NCBI GenBank assembly: GCA_020060545.1
Contig: JAGUZX010000134.1
Span: 45,025 to 109,024 of the forward strand
Reading direction: 5' to 3'
Source of the DNA: Desulfovibrio sp.
GTDB lineage: Bacteria > Bacillota > Dethiobacteria > DTU022
Length of the DNA stretch: 64,000 nucleotides
The position numbers and the translations under genes are program-made. The notes below the pieces were generated by a model, which was given only the letters and a program-made list of their open reading frames with translations, did not search any database and had not been told where the DNA came from. Below are positions 1-9,926 of the stretch, one piece after another (positions within the stretch are counted from its first letter, which is position 1; every line of letters starts with the position of its first letter).

Positions 1-862
1 CCGCTACCTTGTTTACCAGCGGGATCAGGTCGATCTCACAGCGGCCGCATGTGGGACAGGAAATCAGTTCGGGGCCAAATTCGCGCAAACGCAGCACCTG
101 CAGAATCTGGCGCGCCACACGCACTTCTTCGACGGGATCGGCGCTCAAAGAAACCCGCACGGTGTCCCCGATCCCCTCCGCCAGCAAAGTGCCGATCCCC
201 ACGGCCCCTTTAATCGTCCCGCTCTCCAGAGGGCCGGCTTCGGTAACCCCGACATGCAAAGGATAAGGGATCAGGTTGGCGATCATCCGGTATGCTTCAA
301 TCGTCGTCACCACATCCGACGCCTTTAAAGAAACGACGACATCGCTGAATCCGGCCTTTTCCAGCGTCTCCAGATAGCCCATGGCCGATTCCACCAGGGC
401 CGGGGCGGTAGCCCCGCCGTACTTCTTCAGCAGGGATTTTTCCAGTGAACCGGCGTTGACTCCGATGCGGAGCGCCGCTCCCGCCCCGGCGGCCCGGCGG
501 GCCAGTTCAACCAGTTTTTCTCTCCCTCCGATATTCCCGGGGTTAATCCTGATCTTCGCCGCTCCCCGCTCCAGGGAGAGGTAGGCCAGGCGGATGTCAA
601 AATGGATATCGGCGATCAGGGGCACACCGCTTTCCGCGGCCAGAAAAGCCAGTGCCGCAGCCGATTCTTCATCCGGCACGGCCACCCTGACCAGCTCGCA
701 GCCGGCTTCCACCAGCCGCCGGATCTGGGACAATGTTCCTGCCGCATCTGCGGTTTTGGTATTGGTCATTGATTGGATCGTTACCGGCGCCTCGCCGCCG
801 ATCACCACATGCCCCACTTTAACCGCCAGGGAACGCCTCCGCTGCATAAATTCACATCCCAT
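1..862 (-). CDS. ispG: 4-hydroxy-3-methylbut-2-enyl diphosphate synthase (IspG/GcpE), partial, runs off window start
   Basis: Manual reverse-strand translation gives MQRRRSLAVKVGHVVIGGEAPVTIQSMTNTKTADAAGTLSQIRRLVEAGCELVRVAVPDEESA...LIADIHFDIRLA...KIRINPGNIG, an IspG signature; neighbour of rseP/dxr. Not in the ORF track because it is truncated. Confidence 0.9.
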   Translation of the reverse strand, partial: MGCEFMQRRRSLAVKVGHVVIGGEAPVTIQSMTNTKTADAAGTLSQIRRLVEAGCELVRVAVPDEESAAALAFLAAESGVPLIADIHFDIRLAYLSLERGAAKIRINPGNIGGREKLVELARRAAGAGAALRIGVNAGSLEKSLLKKYGGATAPALVESAMGYLETLEKAGFSDVVVSLKASDVVTTIEAYRMIANLIPYPLHVGVTEAGPLESGTIKGAVGIGTLLAEGIGDTVRVSLSADPVEEVRVARQILQVLRLREFGPELISCPTCGRCEIDLIPLVNKVA

Positions 863-988
863 CTCGATCCTGAGAATTAAATCCCTCCTGCCCCCCCCTT
901 TAAATAAGGAAGGGGGTGACTTCCCGTCACATAAGAGCTCGGGTCGCATTTAAGCATTCAATTTTTGATCAACGCCAATCGGTATGGA

Positions 989-1025
989 ATCTCACTTTCA
1001 ACATCTCACTTCTCACTTCTCACAT
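989..1025 (-). repeat. Heptad-periodic TGAGAAG-type tract directly after the rseP stop codon
   Basis: Minus strand after TAA: TGTGAGAAG TGAGAAG TGAGATG TTGAAAG TGAGATT. Confidence 0.75.
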
Positions 1026-2038
1026 TACCGGCGGAGGATATCCCAGCGAATCAGGTCGTTGTAGGTTACCAGAAGGATCAGCAGGATCAACAGAGCAAAG
1101 CCGATAAAGTGGATGAACCCTTCTTTCTCCGGATCCACCGGACGGCCCCGGAGCCCTTCGATCGCCAGAAAAAGAAGCCTCCCCCCATCCAGGGCTGGAA
1201 CCGGCAGCAGGTTGATCAAACCCAGGCTGATGCTGATCAAAGCCGTCAGCGAGAGCAGGTTTACAAATCCCGTCTGGGCCACTTCCCCCACGACAATAAT
1301 GATCCCGACGGGTCCCGCGACATCCAGGGGAGCCCGGCCGGTAACAACCTGGTAGACCGAAAAAAGCACCATCCTGAATTGCCTCATACTCGATTGCAGA
1401 GATGCCGCAAACTTGTATTTCTGGACCATGGCGGTAATCCCGATCATTCCCCGCCCGGTTTCCGGAGACCTTGCGACAACAATATTGAACTGCTTGATCT
1501 CCCCGTTTCTTTTAACGGTCAGGCTGATCTCTTCACCGGGGCGCCCGGAGATTGCGCCCACCACCTCCGTCCACCGGGTTACGCTTTCACCGTTAATCGC
1601 GGTAATCTCGTCGCCCGCCTGCAGGCCTGCCGCCTCCGCCGGCGTTCCGGAGAGCACCGACCCCAGCCGGGAATCATCCTGCACAACCCCCACCATGAAG
1701 AAGAAAATAACGAAAAACACAATCAAGGCGAGAATGAGGTTCATCCCCGCTCCCGCAGCCAACACGGCGGCTCTTTGCAAAATCGGCTTTCGGGTGAAGC
1801 TGTCAGGCTGGTCTACTTCTTCGTGGCTTTCGCCGAGCATCCGGCAGAAGCCGCCCAGTGGAAACAGGCGCAGGGAATAATTGATTTCATTTTTCCGCCA
1901 CCCGATTATTTTTGGGCCGAAGCCGATCGCCAGCTCCAGGACCTTAATCCCGCTTAAGCGCGCCGCAAGGTAATGACCTAATTCATGGGCCAGAATTAAA
2001 AAGCCGAAAACAAAAATTGAGGCGATGAACGTCTGCAT
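1025..2038 (-). CDS. rseP: Site-2 protease RseP (HExxH + PDZ)
   Basis: ORF with HELGHYLAAR and NLLPVPALDGGRL motifs. Confidence 0.93.
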   Translation of the reverse strand: MQTFIASIFVFGFLILAHELGHYLAARLSGIKVLELAIGFGPKIIGWRKNEINYSLRLFPLGGFCRMLGESHEEVDQPDSFTRKPILQRAAVLAAGAGMNLILALIVFFVIFFFMVGVVQDDSRLGSVLSGTPAEAAGLQAGDEITAINGESVTRWTEVVGAISGRPGEEISLTVKRNGEIKQFNIVVARSPETGRGMIGITAMVQKYKFAASLQSSMRQFRMVLFSVYQVVTGRAPLDVAGPVGIIIVVGEVAQTGFVNLLSLTALISISLGLINLLPVPALDGGRLLFLAIEGLRGRPVDPEKEGFIHFIGFALLILLILLVTYNDLIRWDILRR

Positions 2039-2056
2039 TAGCCTGCATCTCCCGTC

Positions 2057-3211
2057 TTACTGATCATTAATCAAGCAGAACGCTTTTGCGCGGGCCCACC
2101 GGTCGGCTTCCAGTATATCCGCCAGTTCCGGCTGATTGACTGCCTTATGTTCCGCCATAACCGCGCCGACAACCCTGGGGATACCGGTAAAAGAAAGGTT
2201 GCCTTTTAAAAACTGCTCCACCGCAACCTCGTTGGCCGCATTCAAACAGGCCGGCATCGTTCCACCGATCTCCCCGGCCTGGTAGGCATAATCCAGGCAG
2301 GGAAAGCGTTCCCTGTCGGGTTCGCCGAAACTCCAGCATTGCCCGTATAAATCGAACCCTGGAAGCACGCTTTCCCGGCGCTCAGGATAAGTCAAGGCAT
2401 ATTGGATCGGCAGGCGCATATCCGGCGGGCTTATTTGCGCGATCATGGCGCCGTCAATAAATTCAACCATTGAATGAACGGCGCTCTGGGGATGCACGAC
2501 CACTCTTATTTGATCCAGGTTTAAGCCGAACAGCCATCGTGCTTCCAGCGCCTCGAACCCTTTGTTCATCATGGTTGCGGAATCAACGGTTATTTTAGCC
2601 CCCATCCGCCAGTTCGGATGGGCCAGGGCCTGTTCCGGAGTAACCCCGGGCAGCTTTGCCGCCTCCCAGTCCCTGAAGGGACCTCCCGAAGCGGTAAGCC
2701 AGATCCGGCGGACTTGGCTTACTGGCGCTGCACCAATACACTGCCAGATGGCCGAATGTTCGCTGTCTACAGGGTAGATCCGCTCACGGTCCAGCAGCCC
2801 CTGCCTTTGCAGCAGCTCACCGCCCACCACCAGCGCCTCTTTATTGGCCAGGGCGACAGTTTTGCCGCACTGAAGCGCTTTAAGGACCGGAATAAAACCG
2901 CTAAAGCCTACCAGGGCCGCCACGACGATATCAACAGCGGGGTGGCAGGCGGCTGATACCTGTCCTGGCAAGCCGGCTTCAACACGGCAGGCCACTCCTT
3001 GCAGTGAACGCGCCAGGGCGTCCGCGGCGGTTAAATCGCTTAAAACCGCCAGCTCAGGCGCGTAGCGCCGGACTTGATCAGCCAACAGGCCGGCGTTGCC
3101 GCCTGCCGTCAGGGCTACAACCCGGTAACCGGCACCGAGGTTGTCAATTACCTGCAGGGTTTGCCGCCCGATCGAACCGGTTGATCCCAGGATTGCGATC
3201 TTCTTCTCCAC
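2057..3211 (-). CDS. dxr: 1-deoxy-D-xylulose-5-phosphate reductoisomerase; likely GTG start at 3211 rather than 3301
   Basis: VEKKIAILGSTGSIGRQTLQV N-terminus; the 30 upstream residues of the track ORF are atypical. Confidence 0.93.
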   Translation of the reverse strand: MEKKIAILGSTGSIGRQTLQVIDNLGAGYRVVALTAGGNAGLLADQVRRYAPELAVLSDLTAADALARSLQGVACRVEAGLPGQVSAACHPAVDIVVAALVGFSGFIPVLKALQCGKTVALANKEALVVGGELLQRQGLLDRERIYPVDSEHSAIWQCIGAAPVSQVRRIWLTASGGPFRDWEAAKLPGVTPEQALAHPNWRMGAKITVDSATMMNKGFEALEARWLFGLNLDQIRVVVHPQSAVHSMVEFIDGAMIAQISPPDMRLPIQYALTYPERRESVLPGFDLYGQCWSFGEPDRERFPCLDYAYQAGEIGGTMPACLNAANEVAVEQFLKGNLSFTGIPRVVGAVMAEHKAVNQPELADILEADRWARAKAFCLINDQ

Positions 3212-3269
3212 ATTTCCCCCCCCCCGGCCGTGGCAGCAGCTTGCGTCAATTACTTTTGCAGCCTTATTT

Positions 3270-4064
3270 CTAGCGGACCAGCACAAAAAAAGCATACACA
3301 AACGGGGCCGCCAGCATCAGGCTGTCAAATCGATCCATGACGCCCCCGTGTCCGGGGATTAACTGTCCCGTATCTTTAACCTGAAACTGGCGCTTTAGCG
3401 CCGATTCCATCAGATCGCCCAGCTGGGCGAATACCGCCGTTCCGAATCCAAGCAGGACGGCCTTCCATGCCGGTAAAGGGATTAACCAGGGGATGAACCA
3501 GACGGCCAGAAGCGCCGCCAAAACTGTCCCGCTGATCCCCGCCAGCGCGCCTTCCACCGACTTCTGGGGGCTGATCCGGGGAGCCAGTTTGTGCCTTCCC
3601 CATTTAATCCCGACGAAATAGGCAAAAGTATCGTTTAGCCAAACCCCGATCAGGAGCATATAGGTGTAAACAGCGCCTTGCGGGAGCATGCGCAGAAGGA
3701 GCATAAACCCCAACAGCCCGCCCAGATAGATTATACCCCAGAAAATAACCGCTGATTCCCAGAAGTTTATCTTTTCAAAATAGATCAGCACGGCCATGAA
3801 AAGGAGAACCAGGATCAGCATGATCAGGTGAAAAAGCAACGCCGGTTGCTGCCAGAATAATAAAACGATGATGGCGCTGGCTCCAAAATAACCCGGCCAG
3901 GCCGGCAAACCGAAGCCGCGCGCCCTGAGCATGCGGGTATACTCGTAAATGCCGAGGTTTGCTACCAGCAGTAAAAACAGGCAGTACCAGGCCTCTCCCA
4001 GGTAGACTGCGCCCAGGATGAGCGGAATTCCGACCATGGCCGATAAAATGCGGAGATGCAGCAT
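3270..4064 (-). CDS. cdsA: Phosphatidate cytidylyltransferase
   Basis: C-terminal GHGGVMDRFDSLMLAAPFVY signature; conserved neighbourhood. Confidence 0.9.
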   Translation of the reverse strand: MLHLRILSAMVGIPLILGAVYLGEAWYCLFLLLVANLGIYEYTRMLRARGFGLPAWPGYFGASAIIVLLFWQQPALLFHLIMLILVLLFMAVLIYFEKINFWESAVIFWGIIYLGGLLGFMLLLRMLPQGAVYTYMLLIGVWLNDTFAYFVGIKWGRHKLAPRISPQKSVEGALAGISGTVLAALLAVWFIPWLIPLPAWKAVLLGFGTAVFAQLGDLMESALKRQFQVKDTGQLIPGHGGVMDRFDSLMLAAPFVYAFFVLVR

Positions 4065-4088
4065 AGGCCACCACCTTCACAAACTTTT

Positions 4089-4826
4089 TTACACCTTGCC
4101 GAAACGGCGCTCCCTTTGCTGGAAGTCATAGACAGCCTGGAGCAGGTGGACAGGGTTAAAATCAGGCCAGTAAACATCCGTAAACCACAGTTCAGTATAA
4201 GCCAGCTGCCAGAGCAGGAAATTGCTGAGGCGGTATTCACCGCTGGTGCGAATGAGCAGGTCCGGGTCAGGCAGGCCGGCGGTGTAGAGATACGAAGTAA
4301 AAAGCGCCTCGTTGACGGGCCCTCTCAACTTTCCCTGCCGGTCCGCTTCCACCATGGCCTGGGCCGCCTGGACTATTTCCATCCGCGAGCCGTAATTAAG
4401 GGCAAAATTGAGAGTCATCCCTGTGTTTCCCCCGGTATCGCGCAAGCCCTTGTCGATCGCTCTTCGCACCGGCTCGGGCAGTCTGGCCGGATCGCCGATC
4501 AATTTAACCCGCACATTTTTCTTTACCAGCTCAGGCAGCTCCGAGTGCAGGTACTGTTCGGGAAGGCTCATCAAAAAATTAATCTCCCAGGCCGGACGGC
4601 GCCAGTTTTCCGTCGAAAAGGCGAACAGTGTCAACACCTTGATCCCCAGTTCACTGCTGAAGCGCACTATTTGCCTGACCGTCTCCACTCCCTGCCGGTG
4701 CCCGGCGGAGCGGGGCAGGCCTCTTTCCTTGGCCCAACGTCCGTTACCGTCCATGATCATCGCCACATGGCCGGGGATCCGGTCCGGGTCAATTTTTTGA
4801 CGCCATTCACTTTCGCTGGTACTCAC
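4089..4826 (-). CDS. uppS: Isoprenyl (undecaprenyl) diphosphate synthase
   Basis: HVAMIMDGNGRWAKERGLPRSAGH motif. Confidence 0.95.
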   Translation of the reverse strand: MSTSESEWRQKIDPDRIPGHVAMIMDGNGRWAKERGLPRSAGHRQGVETVRQIVRFSSELGIKVLTLFAFSTENWRRPAWEINFLMSLPEQYLHSELPELVKKNVRVKLIGDPARLPEPVRRAIDKGLRDTGGNTGMTLNFALNYGSRMEIVQAAQAMVEADRQGKLRGPVNEALFTSYLYTAGLPDPDLLIRTSGEYRLSNFLLWQLAYTELWFTDVYWPDFNPVHLLQAVYDFQQRERRFGKV

Positions 4827-4937
4827 CGGCTACCCCACCGTTCAATAGTAGCGGCTCCCTCATTCATCTAAGAGAGCCGCTTCTGTATTCATCCAGCTGC
4901 CACCGGTCTCTCCCTCCGTCCCCGGAGCATCGGTGTG

Positions 4938-5495
4938 TCAAACTTCCATGATCTCTTTCTCTTTAGCCTGCAGGATACCGTCGATTTCCTTGATCTTCTC
5001 ATCGGTCAGTTCCTGGATCTCATCCTGGGCGCGCCTGCGCTCGTCCTCGGTGAGATCACCGTCTTTTTCCAGCAGCCTGATCGACTCATTGGCGTCACGG
5101 CGCACATTCCGGACCCCGACCTTGCATTCTTCCGCTTTCTTTTTTACATATTTAACCAGTTCCCGCCGGCGTTCTTCGGTCAGCTGGGGGATGGACAGCC
5201 TGATTACCGATCCGTCGTTGACCGGATTAAGGCCGAGGTCTGATTTGAGGATGGCTTTTTCAATGTCCTGAATTGACTTCTTGTCCCACGGCTGGATTAC
5301 CAAAAGCCGCGGCTCAGGCGCGGTTATTCCGGCCAACTGCTTTAACGGAGTCATCGTATCGTAGTAGTTTACCTCGATCCGGTCCAGAAGCGCCGGTGTC
5401 GCCCTGCCCGCCCGCAAAACGGCCAGCTCTTTCTGGAAAGCGGCAATCACTTTGTCCATCCGTTCTTCGGCCTCAAGATAAGTTTCCTCGAACAT
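4938..5495 (-). CDS. frr: Ribosome recycling factor
   Basis: 185 aa, [24 protein letters not shown] motif. Confidence 0.96.
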   Translation of the reverse strand: MFEETYLEAEERMDKVIAAFQKELAVLRAGRATPALLDRIEVNYYDTMTPLKQLAGITAPEPRLLVIQPWDKKSIQDIEKAILKSDLGLNPVNDGSVIRLSIPQLTEERRRELVKYVKKKAEECKVGVRNVRRDANESIRLLEKDGDLTEDERRRAQDEIQELTDEKIKEIDGILQAKEKEIMEV

Positions 5496-5498
5496 AAA

Positions 5499-6221
<723 letters not shown>

Positions 6222-6270
6222 TCAAGACCTCCATCGTCTTATTCGACAATTTGCCGTAATTATCCTTTAG

Positions 6271-6306
6271 CGCAAAAAAAGAACACCTTTTCGAGTGTTC
6301 TTTTTG
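6271..6306 (-). terminator. Intrinsic terminator/attenuator between tsf and pyrH (U-runs on both strands)
   Basis: gcaaaaaaagaacac-cttttcga-gtgttctttttgc stem-loop. Confidence 0.65.
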
Positions 6307-6312
6307 CAGTGC

Positions 6313-6996
6313 TCACGCTTCTTTTCCGGCTTGTTCGCCAGTAGCGACTTCGCCGACGGCAAAACGGCTGAACCTCCGGACCACGATATTTTCGCCGATC
6401 CTGGCAATCAGGTCCGCCAGGAGTGCATTAATCGTGATCTCTGGATCTCTGATAAAAGGCTGCTCCAGCAGGCAGTTTTCCCGGTAGAACTTCTCAATTT
6501 TGCCTTCGACAATTTGATCGACCACTTTTTCCGGTTTTTTTTCATTAAGCGCCTGGGCCCGCAGGATTTGTTTTTCTTTTTCCACTACCTCCGCCGGAAC
6601 GTCCGCCCTGGCGAGGTACTGCGGGTTCGCCGCGGCGACCTGTAGGCAGATATCACGGACAAAGGACCGGAATTGGTCGTTGCGGGCGACAAAATCAGTT
6701 TCGCAGTTCACCTCTACCAGAACACCGACCTTGCCCCCCAGATGGATATAGGAATCAACAATCCCCTGAGCGGCGACCCTCCCCGCGCGCCGCGCGGCCG
6801 CCGCGAGCCCCTTCTCCCGGAGAATGGTTACCGCTTTTGCTTCGTCGCCGCCAGCTTTCTGCAGCGCTTTTTTACAATCCATCATCCCCGCTCCGGTTTT
6901 CTCCCGCAGCGCCTTTACTAATTTCGCATCAATATCCACTTTGTTCCCTCCTGTATTCGTTACCACAGCCCTCACGGGGTTGGAGCTACGGCGCAA
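6313..6996 (-). CDS. tsf: Elongation factor Ts (start probably the internal [26 protein letters not shown])
   Basis: EF-Ts N-terminal signature [13 protein letters not shown]. Confidence 0.95.
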   Translation of the reverse strand: MRRSSNPVRAVVTNTGGNKVDIDAKLVKALREKTGAGMMDCKKALQKAGGDEAKAVTILREKGLAAAARRAGRVAAQGIVDSYIHLGGKVGVLVEVNCETDFVARNDQFRSFVRDICLQVAAANPQYLARADVPAEVVEKEKQILRAQALNEKKPEKVVDQIVEGKIEKFYRENCLLEQPFIRDPEITINALLADLIARIGENIVVRRFSRFAVGEVATGEQAGKEA

Positions 6997-7050
6997 GTGC
7001 TTTTTTGCGGCGCGCCTTTCGAGCGGTAAGCAAAACTGCGGCTCCGCTTA

Positions 7051-7896
7051 TTATTCTGCTTCGTCTGTTTCTGACCGGACTTCCGTCGCCGGGACCGGGA
7101 ATTCAAAAAGCGATTCCTCTTCCGCCTCCGGTTTCAGTTCTGCGCTGTCTTCTTCAACTGCATGCCGGCGTCCGGATCCGCGGCTCTGATCTTGCTCGTC
7201 CCTTTCATCCGTCAGGCTTTGCTTCCCTTCGATCACGGCATCGGCTAGACAGGCGGTAATCAGCTTGACCGCCCTGATCGCATCATCGTTGCCCGGGATG
7301 ATGTAATCGACCTCGTCGGGGTCGCAGTTAGTGTCCACGATGGCAATGATTGGTATACCCAGTTTGCGCGCTTCGGCGATGGCGATCTTCTCTTTGCGCG
7401 GATCGACCACGTAAATGGCATCCGGGAGCATTTTCATGTAGCGGATTCCACCCAGGAATTTGAGTAGCTTCTCCTGTTCGTGCTTCAAGGTGAGAACTTC
7501 TTTTTTCGGCAGGCGATCAAAAGTACCGTCAGCTTCCATTTTCTCCAACTGATTTAAGCGGTCGATCCGCTGGCGGATGGTCTTGAAATTGGTAAGCATC
7601 CCCCCCAGCCAGCGCTGGTTAACGTAATGCATACCGCATCTTTCAGATTCGGCTTTAATCGATTCCTGCGCCTGCTTTTTCGTTCCTACAAAAATAACGC
7701 TGCCGCCTTGCGCAACGAGATCGCGCAGGTAATTGAAAGCAACCTCCATCAACCGGACCGTCTTTTGCAGGTCGATAATGTAAATCCCGTTCCGTTCGGT
7801 AAAGATATAGCTTTTCATTTTGGGGTTCCAGCGGCGGGTTTGGTGCCCGAAATGAACCCCCGCTTCCAGCAACTGCTTCATACTTACTACGGCCAC
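7051..7896 (-). CDS. rpsB: 30S ribosomal protein S2
   Basis: [40 protein letters not shown]. Confidence 0.97.
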   Translation of the reverse strand: MAVVSMKQLLEAGVHFGHQTRRWNPKMKSYIFTERNGIYIIDLQKTVRLMEVAFNYLRDLVAQGGSVIFVGTKKQAQESIKAESERCGMHYVNQRWLGGMLTNFKTIRQRIDRLNQLEKMEADGTFDRLPKKEVLTLKHEQEKLLKFLGGIRYMKMLPDAIYVVDPRKEKIAIAEARKLGIPIIAIVDTNCDPDEVDYIIPGNDDAIRAVKLITACLADAVIEGKQSLTDERDEQDQSRGSGRRHAVEEDSAELKPEAEEESLFEFPVPATEVRSETDEAE

Positions 7897-8008
7897 ATTA
7901 ATTCCTCCTTAGCGGTTTTTGCCACCGCCCGTTTCTTTACCGCCCCCAAGCCTCGGCCAACCCGGGACAGGTTCCACGGACGTGTGTATTTGTAAATTAC
8001 CATGAGGT

Positions 8009-8037
8009 AGTATAGCACAGTTCCTTACAAATGGCAA
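8009..8037 (-). promoter_or_regulatory. SigmaA-like promoter for rpsB
   Basis: Minus strand TTGCCA-17 nt-TATACT, about 115 nt upstream of the rpsB start. Confidence 0.7.
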
Positions 8038-8042
8038 TTAGT

Positions 8043-8072
8043 TGACGGAGGGACGGGGTTGTTGTCAACTTT
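8043..8072 (+). repeat. Left 30-bp inverted repeat of RAYT unit 1 (tgacggagggacggggttgttgtcaacttt)
   Basis: Exact reverse complement of 8938-8967. Confidence 0.9.
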
Positions 8073-8131
8073 TCTAATCAGTGACAGGGGACAGTTGTTG
8101 ACGCCTTTACCGCTAATGAGAAACGGGGATA

Positions 8132-8160
8132 TTGACAATGATTTTTATCTTACATAAAAT
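8132..8160 (+). promoter_or_regulatory. SigmaA-like promoter for RAYT 1
   Basis: TTGACA-17 nt-TAAAAT, 18 bp upstream of the ATG at 8178. Confidence 0.7.
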
Positions 8161-8177
8161 GGTTTCGGGGTGTTATC

Positions 8178-8939
8178 ATGCCCAGAACGGCCAGAAAAAA
8201 AAGTTCAAGCGGGATTTACCACATAATCATGCGAGGAATCAATCGGCAAAGTATCTTTGAAGACGAAGAAGATAATTGGAAATTTCTTCAAACCCTGAGG
8301 CGCTATAAAAAAATAAGCGGCTTTTGGATTTTTGCTTATTGTTTAATGGGTAATCATGTTCACTTGTTGTTGAAAGAAGGTCTGGAACCCTTAGAGCAAG
8401 TAATGCGCAGGTTATGTGGAAGCTACGTTTATTGGTATAACCGGAAATATGAAAGGATCGGAAATCTCTTTCAAGACCGTTTTAAAAGCGAGCCGGTAGA
8501 AGATGATCCCTTTTTTATAACAGTATTGAGGTATATTCACCAGAATCCGTGTCAAGCCGGCCTAGTCAAAGAGATCGGCCACTACCGCTGGAGCAGCTAT
8601 CATGAATATCTCCAGCCAACGTCGTTTGTCGATATAGATTTTGCGCTCAACCGATTTCATACTGACCGGGAAAAAGCGGTGGAAATCTATATTGCTCACC
8701 AGAGTGCGCCAAAAAATGATCGCTGTCTTGAACTGGAAGAAAAACATCATTTTTCGGACCAAGAAGCCAGAGCTATTATTAAGAAAGTATGTAACATCAT
8801 GAACGCACCTGATTTGCAAAGGCTGGAAAGACAAAGCAGAAACGACTGCTTGAAAAAGCTAAAAGAAGAATATAACCTTTCCGTCAGGCAAATCTCAAGA
8901 CTGACCGGAATCGGAAGAGGGGTTGTCTTTAAAGCATAA
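8178..8939 (+). mobile_element. REP-associated tyrosine transposase (Y1_Tnp/RAYT), unit 1
   Basis: SSGIYHIIMRGINRQSIFEDEED; HxH motif MGNHVHLLL; candidate Tyr region GSYVYWYNRKYERIGNLFQDRFKSEPV; RYIHQNPCQAGLV; C-terminal HTH-like LSVRQISRLTGIGRGVV. Confidence 0.92.
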
Positions 8940-9926
8940 AGTTGACAACAACCCCGTCCCTCCGTCACCTACGTCACCCTCCGCATCCCATTTACCGCAG
9001 CGGCTGCCCCAACGGGAGGCCAGTTCTCCCTGGATATAGATTTCGCTTAACTCGCAGCTGTTGGCGCAGCCGGTACAGACAAAACCTCGCGGCCGGCAAT
9101 CCCCCGCGGCCACATTGGCCACGCCGCGGAAGGCGCTCCGCCCGATCTCGCCGCCCAAAAAATTTTGCCGCGCCAGCAGCGCCGCCCCCAGGGCGCCCAT
9201 CACTTTGAAATGCTCCGGGATCCGGAGTTCTACTTTCAGCAAACTTTCCAGAGCCCAGCGGATGCCGGCATTGGCCGCAACCCCTCCCTGGAACAGCACC
9301 ACCGGCTCGACTTTACGGTTTCGGGCCACATTGGTCAGGTAATTTTTGGCCAGGGCCATGCACAATCCGGCAATCAGGTCCTCTTTGCGATAGCCCATCT
9401 GCTGCTTGTGAATAAGATCCGACTCGGCAAAGACGCCGCACCGCCCGGCGATCGCCACCGGGTTCCTGGAGCGCAAGGCATAGTCGCCGAACTCTTCGAT
9501 CGGGATATTGAGGCGTCCGGCCTGGTGGTCCAGAAATGAGCCGGTCCCGGCCGCGCAAACGGTATTCATGTTGAAACCCACCGAAACGCCGTTTTGCAAG
9601 TAGATTATTTTTGAATCCTGGCCGCCGATATCGATTACCGTTTGGACCCGTGGTTCCACTGCCCTGGCGGCCAGGGCATGCGCGGTTATTTCATTGACTA
9701 CCACGTCGGCTCCGATAATCACCGCCGCCAGCCGCCTTCCCGAGCCGGTAGCCCCCGCCGCCGCGATCGGGTAGCGTTTGGCGCCGAGAGCCGCAAAGCT
9801 TTTTTGGATCGCCTCGATCGGCCCCCCGTCATTCCGGCGGTAGGCGGTAAAAACGATCTCCCGGTTTTGCTTGAGCAGTGCGATCTTGGTGGTCAGGCTT
9901 CCGACATCGACACCCAGGAAAAACAT
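8895..9926 (-). CDS. Acyl-CoA dehydratase activase (BadF/BadG/BcrA/BcrD ATPase family), C-terminal tail read from RAYT unit
   Basis: MFFLGVDVGSLTTKIALL; VIDIGGQDSKII; NTVCAAGTGSFLDHQA. Confidence 0.9.
   Translation of the reverse strand: MFFLGVDVGSLTTKIALLKQNREIVFTAYRRNDGGPIEAIQKSFAALGAKRYPIAAAGATGSGRRLAAVIIGADVVVNEITAHALAARAVEPRVQTVIDIGGQDSKIIYLQNGVSVGFNMNTVCAAGTGSFLDHQAGRLNIPIEEFGDYALRSRNPVAIAGRCGVFAESDLIHKQQMGYRKEDLIAGLCMALAKNYLTNVARNRKVEPVVLFQGGVAANAGIRWALESLLKVELRIPEHFKVMGALGAALLARQNFLGGEIGRSAFRGVANVAAGDCRPRGFVCTGCANSCELSEIYIQGELASRWGSRCGKWDAEGDVGDGGTGLLSTLCFKDNPSSDSGQS
8938..8967 (-). repeat. Right 30-bp inverted repeat of RAYT unit 1, overlapping the transposase stop codon
   Basis: aaagttgacaacaaccccgtccctccgtca, exact reverse complement of 8043-8072. 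Confidence 0.9.

Noticed and set aside
890-929. C-rich/G-rich stretch cccccccctttaaataaggaaggggg between ispG and rseP as a new REP family
   Set aside because: Resembles a common short CCCCCTTT/AAAGGGGG dyad, but only one copy was seen here, so no family can be supported.
8178-8939. IS200/IS605 insertion sequence
   Set aside because: The Y1 protein has RAYT-like length and motifs with a C-terminal HTH-like segment, no TnpB, and inverted REP-like flanks; a RAYT fits better.
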